DNA from: Litomosoides sigmodontis
Taxonomy: Eukaryota > Nematoda > Chromadorea > Rhabditida > Onchocercidae
DNA length: 64,000 nucleotides
Assembly: GCA_963070105.1 (NCBI GenBank)
Contig: OY718808.1
Location: 7,737,398 to 7,801,397, forward strand
Direction: 5' to 3'
Positions 1 through 12,664 of this stretch are shown here, one piece after another. How positions within the stretch are numbered: the stretch's first letter is position 1; the number at the start of each line of letters is the position of its first letter. A model generated the notes under the pieces. The model saw nothing but the letters and a program-made list of their open reading frames with translations, was not told the origin of the DNA and did not search any database. Position numbers and translations under genes: made by a program.

Positions 1-226
1 TACAATATGTTATAATTAGAACAATGATGACGAGGAAGCCATGTGCTTCCATATTTTCCCTTGGCATTCTTTTATGTGATAAAATCTCTAGTCATAATGC
101 TTGTTCCTAGTTATACAAATCGTATGATTTGTGTTACTTTGAAATTTGAAACTCTCTTTAGTTTTTTTAACTATCGAGAAGTGAAATTATAACAATTTGA
201 ACACAAATGATATTTATTGTACATAA

Positions 227-421
227 AATGTTCCCCTTCAATCACAAGTGCTGAACACATCTCGATTTAAATTGACCAGAGAAAAATATCGAGGCATGAT
301 CAGAAGGATAAAGAAGGAAAACGATCCGACGTATCCTTGGATTTTAATTTACAATGATGCCTCAAGAAACGGAACTTCCGGTCCCGTTCGCTTTATTTTT
401 GTTCCTATGTTCGACTATTAG
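227..421 (+). CDS. possible coding fragment, unrecognised
   Basis: This frame is open for 64 codons from just after a TAA at 224-226 to a TAG at 419-421. The residue composition looks coding: there is a basic stretch KYRGMIRRIKKEN followed by PTYPWILIYNDASRNGT, GPVRF and IFVPMFDY. It lacks an upstream ATG, although an in-frame ATG lies at 297. It could be an exon of a plus-strand gene that begins left of the window, or a relic. A good 3' splice site (CCTTTAG, ending near 527) lies 100 bp further on and opens onto another short reading frame that ends near 617. No family was recognised, and I cannot exclude that this is chance. Confidence 0.3.
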   Translation, partial: NVPLQSQVLNTSRFKLTREKYRGMIRRIKKENDPTYPWILIYNDASRNGTSGPVRFIFVPMFDY

Positions 422-834
422 GATGAGCACTGCCTTTTCAGTCTGGTAAAATGAAGCATTCCGGCCCTTTGGTCAATAGTGAATTAGCGATGTTAAGAAA
501 AATTTTTAGCAAAAGCCTTTAGTACACGATTTGGAGAAAGCAATTTTCGAAGCGCAATTCCCAGCATTTTCTCACTACGTAGTTGTTGGAGATTCTAGAA
601 CTCTAAACCTTTGCTGATCGCAGTATCTCACCAGGATTATCTCTCCAAAGAGACTCACTCCTTCAAATGCACTTAAATTCGTTCTCATCCAACTTAGTTT
701 TGCGATTTCAACCTTCGCTGGGGAGAAACTTCATTCTATATTCATAACACTGGAAAAAACAGACACAAAAACCCTCCGCATCCATTTTGTGCGATCACTA
801 CCATTTTGTTTTAGCTTGTAGCGCGACATATTCG

Positions 835-878
835 CTTAAACATGAGTCCTAACATTTGTGTTAGGACTCATGTTTAAG
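835..878. repeat. perfect inverted repeat / hairpin, 20-bp arms
   Basis: The left arm (835-854) and right arm (859-878) are exact reverse complements, separated by a TTTG loop. The core is CATGAGTCCTAACA and its mirror. It lies about 310 bp beyond the SF3B2 stop codon. It could be a stable RNA hairpin in a 3' flank, a small foldback element, or a cruciform-forming site. It is not the histone 3' stem-loop sequence. Confidence 0.85.
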
Positions 879-1190
879 TTCATCCGGCTGAATACTTCGC
901 ATTACTGAAGTAAATGTTACAAGTTTATTGATTTTTGATTACAATCACCATCTATAACATTTGCTAAGAAATGAAAATACACAATTTCACTTCTTTGGTA
1001 AAAGCCCGAAAACGACTTTGGCGGGAAGTTACTATTTTATACTGATTCTCAGAAACAAGAAATCTGTACTCCACAACTTTAAGGATACGAATTTTGTATC
1101 TATAGCAAGAATGATATCCAAGCCTTACTCCGAAGAAAATAAAACGATAATATGTATCACATCAAGAAGCATAAGAGTAAAAATGTTATT

Positions 1191-4100
1191 TCAAAATTTG
1201 AAATCTTTGTATTTCTTCTGTTGCTGCGTTGACTTCTTTTGCTCCTGTACCTTTCTCTTACGCTGCAAAACAAAATTAAAGTAAGAAAGAAAAGTAAAAA
1301 AACAGTGAAGCTAAAAAAGATGTAAAAAAGCTGACGTTCTGTTTAGCGGAGTGTTCAGCCACCATATCTGAGAAATCTTCATCATCATCCTGCCTTCCAC
1401 GAGTTTGCTTCCGCAACTGTTCTTCATATTTCTTCTCCAGACCCTTTTGATCAGCTAAATCGAGGTCTTCTGGATTCAACGACACTTCTACTCCAGCATC
1501 TACTCCTTGTGATGAGGGAGCTGGAGTTGGTTTTTTCTAAAAAATATGAGATATCAAGAATTTTTATTCATAATCCACAACGCGTCAACCAGTTTAAATG
1601 CATTGTTTTATACATAAAACAAGAAAGGAAATTAACGAAGAGAAAATAAAACATCACGAAAACTCACCGACAAGTCATACACATGAGTACTGGCCATCAT
1701 TTGCCCCGCAATACGGTCAATCTTACGTTCTTGAAGTACCGTGTAGAGTGCTGGTGCAGGCGTATCACCACCCGTTGTACTGCTAAAATTTCAATTTAAA
1801 CTAGAAAATTTCAACTTCACAAAATAAAGGATTTAATCAATCTCAGAAATTAATCCCCTTAACAATGACTCAAAATAGAATCATGTCTCATGCATTTTGT
1901 GTGGTAATACTATACTCTCGCCTTTTATTGAAATTGAATACTTGCCCAAAAAACATTAGAACTCAATAAAACCTGTCTTCTATCCGCTTGCCCTTTCGTA
2001 GTTCAATAGTATCCGGAGTTTCAACACCAGTAAGAACGCCAGAAGTCATTCCTGACGGCGTTGCAAAACTAAAAAGAAAAATCAGTACCTTATCTTTGAA
2101 TTACTTGTAAAAAAAATTTATATTTTTGCACAAAAATGGAACATCAATAAACATTTCGTTAGATTATATGCTGTTAAAATCTACCCATAATCTCCTGCAG
2201 TATAACTAAGACTAACCCTTCGGTAGTAGCAGGAGTAACAAAACCTGCTTCAACCGCACCACCTTCACCCTCCTCCTCTTCTTCACTTTCCTCACTAGAA
2301 TCCTCATCACTACCAATTTCACCCCAGTGTCTGCGTTCTATTCGTGACTCATCATCCAATTCTGGCAATGCTGGAGCCTGAAAAAGCACTATGTTTTTTT
2401 TTTTTAAAAAAAAATTAAGCCAACTGCAAAAATGTGTAAAAACTGCATATCTAAAACAGAACTACATTAAACAGTGAACAAAAACAAATCACTGGATTAA
2501 AAAGAGATCTGAATGTACTGGTCGTACAAATACACTAATACAACCTTCAAGCTTCTGATTCAGCGCAATACAAACTACGGTAAGCATTTTACAATTTCCT
2601 ACCAATATCCTTTCCATTACACACAGAGTTAAACTGATTAAAATTGGCTTTCCGTTATTAAGAATCAGCAGCCAGGTAAACTGAAACCTCTGAATTTATA
2701 GATAGAGCCAACAACCTGTTCCGTTGAGAAAAGAGATCTATAATTGCGCTAAACATCCTGGTAGTTCACTGCACCAAATATATAGTAACATTTTGATGTC
2801 CAATCTATCAAAAGAAAGACCCCTGTCGTAATGCTAAGCTTAACCTCAAAAGAAAAAAATCTTCCTGAATCCTTTTAACAATTAGTATTAATTTTCAACC
2901 TCAAGGCCGAACACATCGCCATACAGCGGCTTGCCCATTTCATCGACTGGAGGCTTACCCCATCCACCAGCATGATAACCAAATGCACATCCTTCTGGAA
3001 TAGGGCAATTTAATCCTGGTATTTTCAAGTTCGGATATGATGGAGGTGGTCCATATCGTTGCATTGCAATCAACCAGGGCGGCGGAAATTTGTGAGCGTT
3101 CTGAAATGACAACAAATATCGTTGGCATAGTACTCAATTGCCTATTTTATGAGTAGAGAATTGCACTTACAGGTCCGACAGGCATTCCTAGCGCAACTCG
3201 AAGTTCATCGGTCAGTTCACCTGGTTTCTTTTCACGCATGACCGTTTCCAATTCTTTACCTTCATAGTACAGTTCACCCATCTGAGTCATTACGGGTTTT
3301 GTTTGCCATTTGAAAAAAGCATCATGCAGCTTTTGGTAATCGATATCGATCCGGCCAAGTTTCGGTCTCGCGCGTTCGCGCATCTTCGACTTTAATGACT
3401 GGGCATCTTCCTAAAAATTACTGAACGTTAGTAGAACATATCAAAGAAATTACAACCAGAAATTTAAGCACCATATGATGCGGTTTCACATTCCAGGATC
3501 TTCTTCACTCGTTTCAGATTCATGATCCTGCAGGAGTAATGCAAATTAAGTAATATAAACCTATTCAACTCCAAAACAGATTAGAAATTCGAATAAAATC
3601 TCTTACTTTTTCCCACATCGTCTCACGCATTTCCATTATGCCTGTTCTCTTGATAAAATCGGGCAAGTCAAACGGGGGTCTTTCAAAGCCACGTTTACCT
3701 GCCAAGTATTTCCTCTTGGCATTCCAGTGTCTGGGTACAGGCACGGTATTCCTGTATGCTTTCAAGGTAACCAAGAGATGAGGGTCACGTGAAGTGACAT
3801 CCGCCCATTCCACCACGTCTGGCCGAGCTGTCACCTGAGACATTATTGAATAACAGTATTTAAGAGATTCACTATAAGTCTGTCATAAAAGGGTAAACAA
3901 AGTTCAATCTCCCTCACACTTAAGATAGAGATGTAACTGAGAAAAGTTTGTACGTCCTTTTTTTTGTATATTCATAGTAAAAATTATATGAGAATGGGAA
4001 GTTATTAACAATACAAAAACCCAACTTGGTCAGGCATGTGACCAACAAATTCTAAAGGTAAACAAACACATTATTATGAAACCTCTTTCAGCTCGGCAAT

Positions 4101-5259
4101 GGTCGGTTGCATTGACAGACGAAGTTTTCTCTTACTCAAAGTTTGTGCTTGCCCTGCCTCCTCTTGTTCGCGCTGAAAACAGAATATGCGACAGCGTTTT
4201 CCAACCGTAAAATGAGCAACAATGATTAGATATTCCACATGACATATGTGTCTTGCGATCCATGCAAACACAAACATATACCAAAGGAAAAAACAATGAA
4301 ATCTCTCAACGATTACCCGCTTCTCACTCATTTCTTCTTGCAAAATCTTTTCCGAAATAGAAGCCCTTGTTGGTATTTCTTCTTTCTTCACTTCTGGTTC
4401 AACTCTCTCGACAGGTTCCTCTTTCTTGACTTCCTCGCTTATCTGTATGATGTATGAAACCATTGTTGCAGTTTAAAAAGAATGTAAATAACAATTAGAA
4501 TTTTTGCATGAAGGTTAATGAAAAGCTTTTTATTCCGAGTTCATGATGTGCCTGCGTTGAAAGAGAACATCAACGTAAGATAAACAGAACAAATCAGTAA
4601 GGAAACCTTGAAACTTTCGAAAACTTTTGAGAAGTACTGATAATTCGGATCACTGGGATCAAGCTCTAGAGGTTTCCCAACATAAATTACTTCAACGCTG
4701 TCATCAGTATCGCTAGTTGCCGGAGTTTTTTCGATGCCTAAATTTTTTCGAAAAGAATAATTGTACAAATAAAACAGATAACATGGTAGTAAAACGTAAC
4801 CTACATTAACTGATATTCGTAAGAGACAAGTGCACGAAAAGGCAATTACTAAAAAACACGGGAACCTGAATCTGAATTTCTGCCATAGTCTTCTCCATTC
4901 GTTATTCGTAGGATTTTTTTCTTTTTCGATTCCTTCTTTTTCTTATTTTTGTTTTTCCTTCGTTCCAGTTCCTAAGAAAAAGTAAACGAATAAGGTAAAA
5001 ACAAAGCATGCGATGGAAATTGCAATCTCCTACAAAGTTTCATTTTTATATCATTCACTTCAATAAGTCCAATATAATAATCCCTCGCATTAAATCACGT
5101 GAACACAGTAACTGAAAGCCACTCCAGCAACACCAAAGATGTTACAGCACTTTACTGTTTCAGAAGGAATTTTATTAATCAATTAACCTTCAATTCTTTT
5201 TTGGTAAGATTAGGCGGTGCCTCCTCTTCCGTTGAATCAATCGCTTCAGCTTCTGTCAT
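1191..5259 (-). CDS. sf3b2: splicing factor 3B subunit 2 (SF3B2/SAP145)
   Basis: Core component of the SF3b complex in U2 snRNP, acting in the nucleus during branch-site recognition. Exons in coding order: 5259-5188, 4971-4866, 4737-4607, 4442-4317, 4172-4083, 3834-3607, 3410-3171, 3100-2900, 2377-2217, 2068-1973, 1782-1668, 1536-1336, 1262-1191. They total 1839 nt (612 aa) with consistent phase. Residues about 40-175 are lysine- and acid-rich. The DUF382 region follows (ARPDVVEWADVTSRDP, VPVPRHWNAKRKYLAGKRG, PPFDLPDFIKRTGI, KLHDAFFKWQTKP). Next is the PSP segment (LRVALGMPVGP, KFPPPWLIAMQRYGPPPSYP, GYHAGGWGKPPVDE), then an acidic run and the conserved tail ending KKYKDFKF. The start is the ATG at 5259; no upstream exon was seen. 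It is shorter than the vertebrate protein because the N-terminal SAP-domain region is absent, a difference I regard as lineage-typical rather than a break. Confidence 0.95.
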
Positions 5260-5553
5260 TTCTTAACCTGAACGTTCAGTAGAATTTCAATAAACTTCAA
5301 ATTCTATCTCTTTAGATTTACCACACTGACCTATTTTTTTCGTACCTAACGCCATCGCTTAACAAGTTAGTTGAAAATTTTTTTGCTTAAACTATTTGCT
5401 CATTAACAGACCTCGAATAAGGTATGAAAGAGTAAGAGGAAAAAGGCAATCCCATGATTCTCAAAACAAAAAATGCCCCAAGTAAGCAGGGATGGAAGAA
5501 GTCAAAACAGTACAACCGCTCCACGACGAACTTCAAGCGTCACCAGCAGCGGA

Positions 5554-6195
5554 CTAGGGAACGACTTGCGATCGGTCCGTTGGCCCATCACCCGCACCCT
5601 CACAGTGTATTTGTCTGCTTATGAAATAATGTCGTCCACCTGGAATGAAAGTGTTGTGAGATGTAGGGAAGGAAGGATCTCTTAGCGTCAGTTCACGTAC
5701 GAAGGGAATAGCACAACAAATCACTGTCTAAACGAAATTGAAAAAAGATTTCAGATAATTATAATTTAGCATCAGTGTTAATGTTAGGCATAACTGCTCA
5801 TCGATAACACGTCTTACGAACCCGGAATGATCGTTGATACTACGCGAGAATTGTAAGCAGAAACGCTGCTCATGCTTGACAGAACAGGATAAAGGTAAGA
5901 CGTGTTGTTACGTGATATCTGAGGAGAAGCATAATCAAAGGTAGAAATACTGGTAAAGTTCAATATTGAAATCCGTTGATGCAAATCCACTCCTTTGTCT
6001 AACTATTTCTCTTTCTAGGATTTCTAGGTTTTCCGTGGTGCAACTGGCTTCATATGCTAAATATAAGATTGCACGGGACACTGGAAACGTTTGAATACTG
6101 TAAAGTAACAACAGTTCACGATCTGTCCAAAAGGCTACAGATTTCAATTGTTGCATGCTTTCATGTAACCGAATCTCACAGCGTAACAAAATCAT
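5554..6195 (-). CDS. small unrecognised gene upstream of SF3B2
   Basis: Proposed exons in coding order are 6195-6004, 5918-5844 and 5727-5554, giving 146 aa in continuous phase. The ATG at 6195 lies one base behind a TTTAG acceptor, the arrangement of an SL trans-spliced start. The last exon is the best supported, with the segments IPFVRELTLRDPSFPTSHNT, FIPGGRHYFISRQIH and CEGAGDGPTDRSQ. The pattern F.PG..YFIS is loosely reminiscent of the ephrin receptor-binding domain, but no signal peptide or cysteine set supports that. The same GC-richer stretch is also open in two other frames (ending TLEVRRGAVVLF on this strand, and 5473-5685 on the plus strand), so the frame choice is uncertain. The gap to the SF3B2 start is 294 bp on the same strand, which would fit a two-gene operon. 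Confidence 0.35.
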
Positions 6196-6680
6196 TCTAA
6201 ATGTCAAAACCACAATTATTCCATCCTTTCATCTGCTATATGCTTAATTAATCTATCTGTCTGTTGACGTCATATATTCCCAAGCAAATTTTTCAAAAAA
6301 TGTTCAAATTTCCGATAATGATAGCACTCATGTCTGCTAAGTTTTAAACTCATTGAAAAGAATGAATGCTACTATTTATTGTGTATTCTTTAATGAAGCA
6401 TTTCTTTTTTATCCCATACAATTATTACCTCGTTTAGCACTCACTCATCCATCTACATGCATATCTTATTGACTATTTTGAGCTAATTTTCAAATTTTAA
6501 ATTCACCTTTAAAATTAATGAATTGGAAAAGAGATGGAAAATAAATATTAGCTCATCATGAGCAAATCCACTTCATCACGCAAACTGCTCTGTTATCTCT
6601 CAATCTCCGCACCTTGAAAGTGATTTAGTGAAATTTCCATCTATCACAAAAACCAATGATTCATTCAAATTTTTCCTCTC

Positions 6681-6938
6681 ACAGTCCTTAATGATCGCTT
6701 GCATGATGCCTATCGGACTAATTTACACAATTTCATCCAGCAGTCAAACGAATTGACTGTTGAAGATGAACTCCTGCGATTTCCACTTAAATTTACAACT
6801 TGTCTTTTCCTTATTCCTTTAGTGGTGGAAGAGAAGCATGAAGAAGCATTAAGAGATTTTATTCACAAGTGCTTCTTCACTTCAATTAATAATTCGCTGC
6901 AAAATGATTTCATGCAATTTATAAACAATTTTGAATGA
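6681..6938 (+). CDS. possible terminal exon, unrecognised
   Basis: A CTCTCACAG acceptor ending near 6684 is followed by an open frame to a TGA at 6936-6938. The peptide includes LNDRLHDAYRTNLHNFIQQS, ELTVEDELLRF and EEKHEEALRDFIHKCFF, a polar helical composition that looks coding. The middle part (KFTTCLFLIPL) is hydrophobic and could instead be intronic, since CCTTTAG precedes the second polar block. No upstream exons were found on the plus strand. It may be a real short gene or chance. Confidence 0.25.
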   Translation, partial: TVLNDRLHDAYRTNLHNFIQQSNELTVEDELLRFPLKFTTCLFLIPLVVEEKHEEALRDFIHKCFFTSINNSLQNDFMQFINNFE

Positions 6939-7976
6939 AATAAAGGCGAAACCTGTTGAACCTGTTTTTCTTGTTTTTCATTTCTGTACGATGAATTTTT
7001 GTAAATGCTTAAAAGTTATGCATTATGTTAAAAACTCTGAAGTTAATGCCTTTAGATTAATTGGTACAAAACTTAATGAATACAGCATATTTTCCAATAT
7101 TTCACAGTTAGTATTGGATAACGTTTAATTTCTTGCAATTATTAAAATTTAAAGTTAACTAATTAATTGCAGTTCACTTGATTACAATTAAGTTTATCCG
7201 AAGCATTTTTGACGTTTTTGCTAAATGTGTGAAAAAGAAGTGAGTGATCAGGTGGAATTTTGCTAATTCACGCTTATTCCTCATTCATGACTGTTTTTCC
7301 TATCAGTGATGATGCTCGATCAGTTATGCTTAATGGGATTTAAGGGAAATATAAAAATTGAATTGAAAGAAAGTTAGAAAATTTTTAAATGAAAATTCAA
7401 TGTGGAAGGATGCAAATTCCTGTGTAAAATCTCAATAATATCACTTTCAAATTCTAATAAAAATTCAATTAGTGATTTTCAACATAACACATGTGTTGAC
7501 GAATAAATTTTTTTTTTCAAATACAATATGTCGGAGGAATTATGGGATTTTTTATGTTATTAGTTTTGGAAAATTTTTAATGTTGAAAAAAATCCATTAT
7601 TTTTTGGAAAAAAATACATTTCGAAAGCGATATTTGATTTTCAAATTGAAAAAAATTATTAAAATGTATGATTAGCTGAATATAGGAGAGGAATAAGTAA
7701 TGAAAGTTCGAGCAATTATTGAAGTAATAGTATAGGCATTGCTTCTCCTTGACGAATTGTTAATAGTAGAAGGAGTGAAGGAAAAGTATGCTAACTGAAC
7801 GGATGGGCGGGTAAGAGTGAGTAGGTGGAAACGAATTCGTTAAAACTTTAATGCAACATTTGCATAGTTTAAGAAATCAGCAAAACCATTCGTTTGAATT
7901 GTTTCACTTTTAGCTTGCACTAACCAAAACTTCCAGCTAACAGTATTTGCATATTTTCATAGCTTTGCCACCAATA

Positions 7977-8024
7977 CACACACACATACACAGATACACG
8001 CACAGAGAGAGAGAGAGAGCGTGA
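7977..8024 (+). repeat. CA/GA compound microsatellite
   Basis: An imperfect (CA)n run containing ACACACACATACACAG is followed by a (GA)n run, then GCGTGAGAGAGA. It is a simple-sequence tract in intergenic DNA. Confidence 0.85.
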
Positions 8025-9290
8025 GAGAGAAAGTCATTCATGTTTTATTTCGCTTTATAAAGTTATTTTTTTAATTATAATAATTAAGAGTAAATCGGAA
8101 AGCATAGGTGTGCATAAATAATTGAACAACTGCTCTCTGTAATATTGGGATGATCCATCAAAGCTTCACTCCAGCATTTTGCCGACATGTAATCGAAAAG
8201 ATAGATTTGTTTATTTTTCAAGAAAAAAAAATACACCACTTCCTGTATTTCAATCATTTGGGAATTGTTAAATTATAGAATAGTAGATTATTTTAGATTT
8301 CAAATTTCATGCTACATGTGATTACTAACGAAACAAATTTTGTGCTGAAGAAGGTGGCATTGAATTATTCAATTAATAATTGTTGGAATGAATTAAATTT
8401 GAACTCTTGAGGTCAGTCTATTTATTCGGAATTGAAAATTTTCATTTCCAAATTGAAACTTTAGTTGAGAAAATTTTTCAAATGTGTTACATATTGTTTG
8501 AAATTTCCAGGGGAATTACGTTCTACTCTTTTTGTACTTGTCATCATTCTTTCCTTTTTTTTTTGCAAGTTAATTGATGACTTCTGTTTAAAGCTTTCCC
8601 AGCAGAATATCCTCTTTAACTTTTTTTTTTTTGTTTTTAAAACACTCTCTGTTAGTTTTGAGTGTTCAATTCTTCAGAGTGAAATGAAACACGAATAGCT
8701 TTTGTGGCCATTTATTAAAATCACAGCACAACTATAACAGTTTAAAAAAAAGAAAAAAGATGTGAGTAGTTCGCTTTGTTGGTGGTGCACTTACGTAGTA
8801 CCAGAAATTCCCAAACAATATCGTTCGATAAGTGTAATTTTAAAATGATACACTTTTACTCTTCTTACTTATGCAGTAGCAACTCTTCGAGTAAGTGCCG
8901 TTGTACATCAACACTGTCAAATAGTATCACAGATGTATTCATTAATTTGCTTAATTAAATTTCTTCTTTTTTTGGTTTGCAGTATTTCAAAATTCTCTTC
9001 CATTAACAAAAAGCACCAGTTTGAGAAAATTTTCCCATCCATACAATTTTTTTCACAATAATTTTTATACACTTTGAGAATTAGTTTTTGTTTTAAAAAA
9101 TTAATATTAAAAAACTTAATTAGATGTTATTAAAATCTCTTGATATGTTATTAATTTTTGTGTAAAATTTGCAAAAATTATTTAAGAAAAAGGGAGCTTT
9201 CAATGAAATTGAATTCGTACAAATCATTCTTCTATTAATTAAATTGATCAATTATTATTAGAGTAATTGGAGTGGAGGAGTAGAACATCA

Positions 9291-9343
9291 GTGATTACTA
9301 ATCAATCATTTTAACATAAGTGATTACTAATCAATCATTTTAA
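9291..9343 (+). repeat. 24-bp direct tandem duplication
   Basis: Two identical 24-bp copies at 9291-9314 and 9320-9343 (period 29 bp) start GTGATTACTAATCAATCA. They lie in intergenic DNA with no associated open frame. Confidence 0.85.
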
Positions 9344-10534
9344 TACACTGATAACGCATATGCCTTGGTCAGTTTACTTTCCGATGCTTTTCATCCAAAT
9401 TCTGTCATCTATTCATATTGCAATTTATGATTGATTTTAAATTAGCAATAGTGCTGTAACTACAAGTCTGTAGACGATGCTAATATGATAAGTATGATAA
9501 AACTTGACAATTCCTTTCACAAAACGAATTTATCATTTCATCAGCCGTAGCGATTAGTAACTCTGATATTGCCAGTGACCTCCAAGCTATTTCCAGTTTA
9601 TAAGGTATTATTTGAGCTGAAGATTTTGCTTGCATTTCCATTTACGCCATCAAGTACGTTTCAAATTTAAAATATGCCATTACAAAGATTTTCATTCTTG
9701 AAAGAATTTTTTCCTCTTAGCAAATCCTAAGCTCTGGAAAAATGGCAAAAAAAATTTTTAAGAAGAATTTTGAATCACAAAGAAATTGTTCGAAAATTAC
9801 CAAATATTCACAGTTCTTTTAAAAAAAAAAATTCAGGACGAAAAAAAATAGGAATAGAGTTGTCATTTTTAGAATATTAAAATTTTTTTTTAGTTCAAGC
9901 TATTTCTTCTTTTCTTCCAATAAGCTAATTTGTAAGCAAATGGGGCAACACTTGCTATTTGGTAATTTATTGTTGAAAATGAGTTAAAAAAAAAACTTTT
10001 TTTTGCTTTTCAAGGGAAACAGTCTAGACAGTTCTCGCTAAAATACCAAATTCGCTTGTACTTCAATTTTCTTTTTTTTTCTTACTTAATTTATTTAAAA
10101 TAATTTCAATACTTTTAATGATAAGCTGTTATTCAAGGCATCTATTTTGGCCTTTGTCGATTTCCTTCCGCGTTTTAGTTTTTTATTTTAGCAACCTCAT
10201 TTCTCATTTTGTTTCTTTCTTTCTACAACTGTTGAAAAAAAAATTTCCCTTTCTTTTTTTTTCGTTTGAGAGTAGTCTGATCAATGATGACTAACTTAAA
10301 ATTCAGTGAGTAAGAAAAGTTCATCTAAATAGCTTAACACTACTTACACTCTCACTCTCATAGCGCAAGTGTACAATGCTTTTTCTTTTCATCATTTTCC
10401 CCTTCACATTTAGACATCAAAATGTTTAGCGGTTCCTCATTTATCGCTGGCTTAATTAACCTTTCATGTGAATATCTCATTATTGCCTTATTAATTAAAA
10501 TAAAATTGAAATGCCATGCCATTGAAATAGCGAT

Positions 10535-10561
10535 GAGGTGGGGGGAAGGGGAGGAGGGGGA
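10535..10561 (+). repeat. G-rich tract, G-quadruplex potential
   Basis: A purine-only block with runs of six, four and five G residues within about 25 bp stands out in otherwise AT-rich intergenic DNA. Confidence 0.5.
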
Positions 10562-12664
10562 AATTTCGGACAGATAGGCTGATAGAGTGTCACAGTCGTT
10601 TTCATGCTTAAAGTAGAAAAAGCAAAAAATCCATGCAAAAAATATTCCGCGTCACTTGATATAGCTATTCTCATCATTTATTTACTGCTATTTTGACCTT
10701 TTAGCTTTGATGAAATACTCGTTCATCGCGTACGACTAATTATTACCAATTTCTCAGGTCTGATCTCTTCATTTCACTTTTTAGCACTAAGTCAGAGATT
10801 AAAATTTTGCTGGATAAAGGAAATTTTCCTTTTTAAATGTTTCAATCTTTTCAACTTTTTATAATGAATCGTTTTAGCATGTTTGGAAGTGGCAGGATAG
10901 GTTAGGTGGCAAACTTCTGTTGTTAGCATTTTTGAATTCAATTTGTCTAATTGTTCACTTTGTTGTGGAATTAATTAGCTAATTATACTTCCGATAATCT
11001 ATGATCCAAATGTTTCGCTATCTCTTCATTATCAATTTTGTAATGGTAAAAATTTCATCGGCGTATCATATCAATTTCGAAGTTTTCGGAAAGACAAAAC
11101 AATGTGAGAGCGAAATTACATGGGTAGTTTAGTCTGTACATTTTTTACGATCTTTTTTTTTCCAATAGAATTTCATCGAAAAATACGACATCGTTGAAAC
11201 TAACATTTTCTCATTCTTTTTCAATTTTTTTTTCTTTCATAATAATTTTTGTTCCTTAACGATTCATTCAACAATCATTTTGGTCTTTGTTGAGTGTGTT
11301 TTCGTTCTTTTTCCATTCTCAAATTATGATTACTTTTTACTTGTAAAATTGCACGTTATCAGCAAAATCAAACAGCACCGTATCGAACTGTACACCTCGT
11401 ACCAATGCATCAATGAATTGAAAATAATTGATGAAGCTATAGTTTTTATACGTAAGTTGTAAATGTTGTTAAATTTAAAAGCTTAAGTTTATGTAACCTT
11501 GGAGTATGGATATTATTTGGTTACTGTGTAATTTTGAAATGCAAATGAGCATTTTAAAGTTAGCTAAATTCTCTTATTACACAAAAGAAACGATAGGAAG
11601 CTGTGCAGTGCAAGAGGAAGGTAATTAAGTTGATGAGATAGCTGTAGCTAGCTATAATTGCATCGAACAATATTCCTTTGCTAAAAATTCATGACAAATT
11701 CTTGAAATAATTTTAGAAACGATAAAAGCAAAAAAAAAACAACATGTGACACCTCGAAATGATCACCGCATTACCGTAAGTGATCGGTTTTTGTTTTTGC
11801 TTTTTATCAAAAAAAAAAAAATAGGACCAAGGGATTTTGGTGCATTTCATCAATGTTACTTACGAATTAAATTTAAATTAGATTAAATTAATTAATTTTC
11901 CTTTGTTGCTGAATCAATCATCTCAATAAAAATAAGTGTATTTCACGACTTTTCATCTTTCCTATTTATTTCTTCCTTATACAAATGCGGAAAGATTCAG
12001 AGAAGGAAGAGAACGTCGCACCAAGAAGTTTTCAACAAAACCCCACAATACAATCAATGCTTATTAAAGCATATGCTTTTAAGAAAGTATTATTAAAGTT
12101 CAAAAATCATTCGTTATCAATGAACAAGTAAGACTAAGACTAACTTCTCAGTGAGATGGTAGACGTTAACGTGCAATCAGAGGATTCGCGAACGATGCAA
12201 ATACGACGAGTTCAGCCGATGTTAATTTTTGAAAATAATTGTAAAATTTGTAATCCTTTAACACTGTAAACAATTGAAAGATTTCCGCTACGTACTGCGA
12301 AGGGGAGAAAAAAAGAGTATTTATTTGATGTTTGTTATTAATTTTAAAGATAAAAAAGCCTTGTGAAAGGATTACAATTTGTGCTTTAAAAAAGGAAAAT
12401 AATACAATTAAGACAACGTATAATATGAGTAATTGTCACTTCTTTTTAAAAATTTATTTCAAAATTTTTTAGTACAAAAAGCGATGAGAGTGCTAAAAAT
12501 TAGTGCAATGATGGAATTAAAATTCATATCTTTACAATTACAAATGATAAAATAGTTAAGGATTTTGGCAAAGTAATATTTGAAAGGATCATTGTAATAC
12601 TTAAAAATAATACTAATAAAATTTACAGCAAAATAATTTTAATGGATGGATGTACTGTAAAGGA

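Larger units (their letters stand above)
6939..12664. other. AT-rich intergenic region, no gene seen
   Basis: About 5.7 kb of very AT-rich DNA with many homopolymer runs. The open frames here are short, rich in F, I, L and K, and lack matching splice signals. It holds a CA/GA microsatellite, one direct duplication and a G-rich tract, listed separately. The right end presumably carries the promoter of the HtrL-type gene. Confidence 0.6.
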
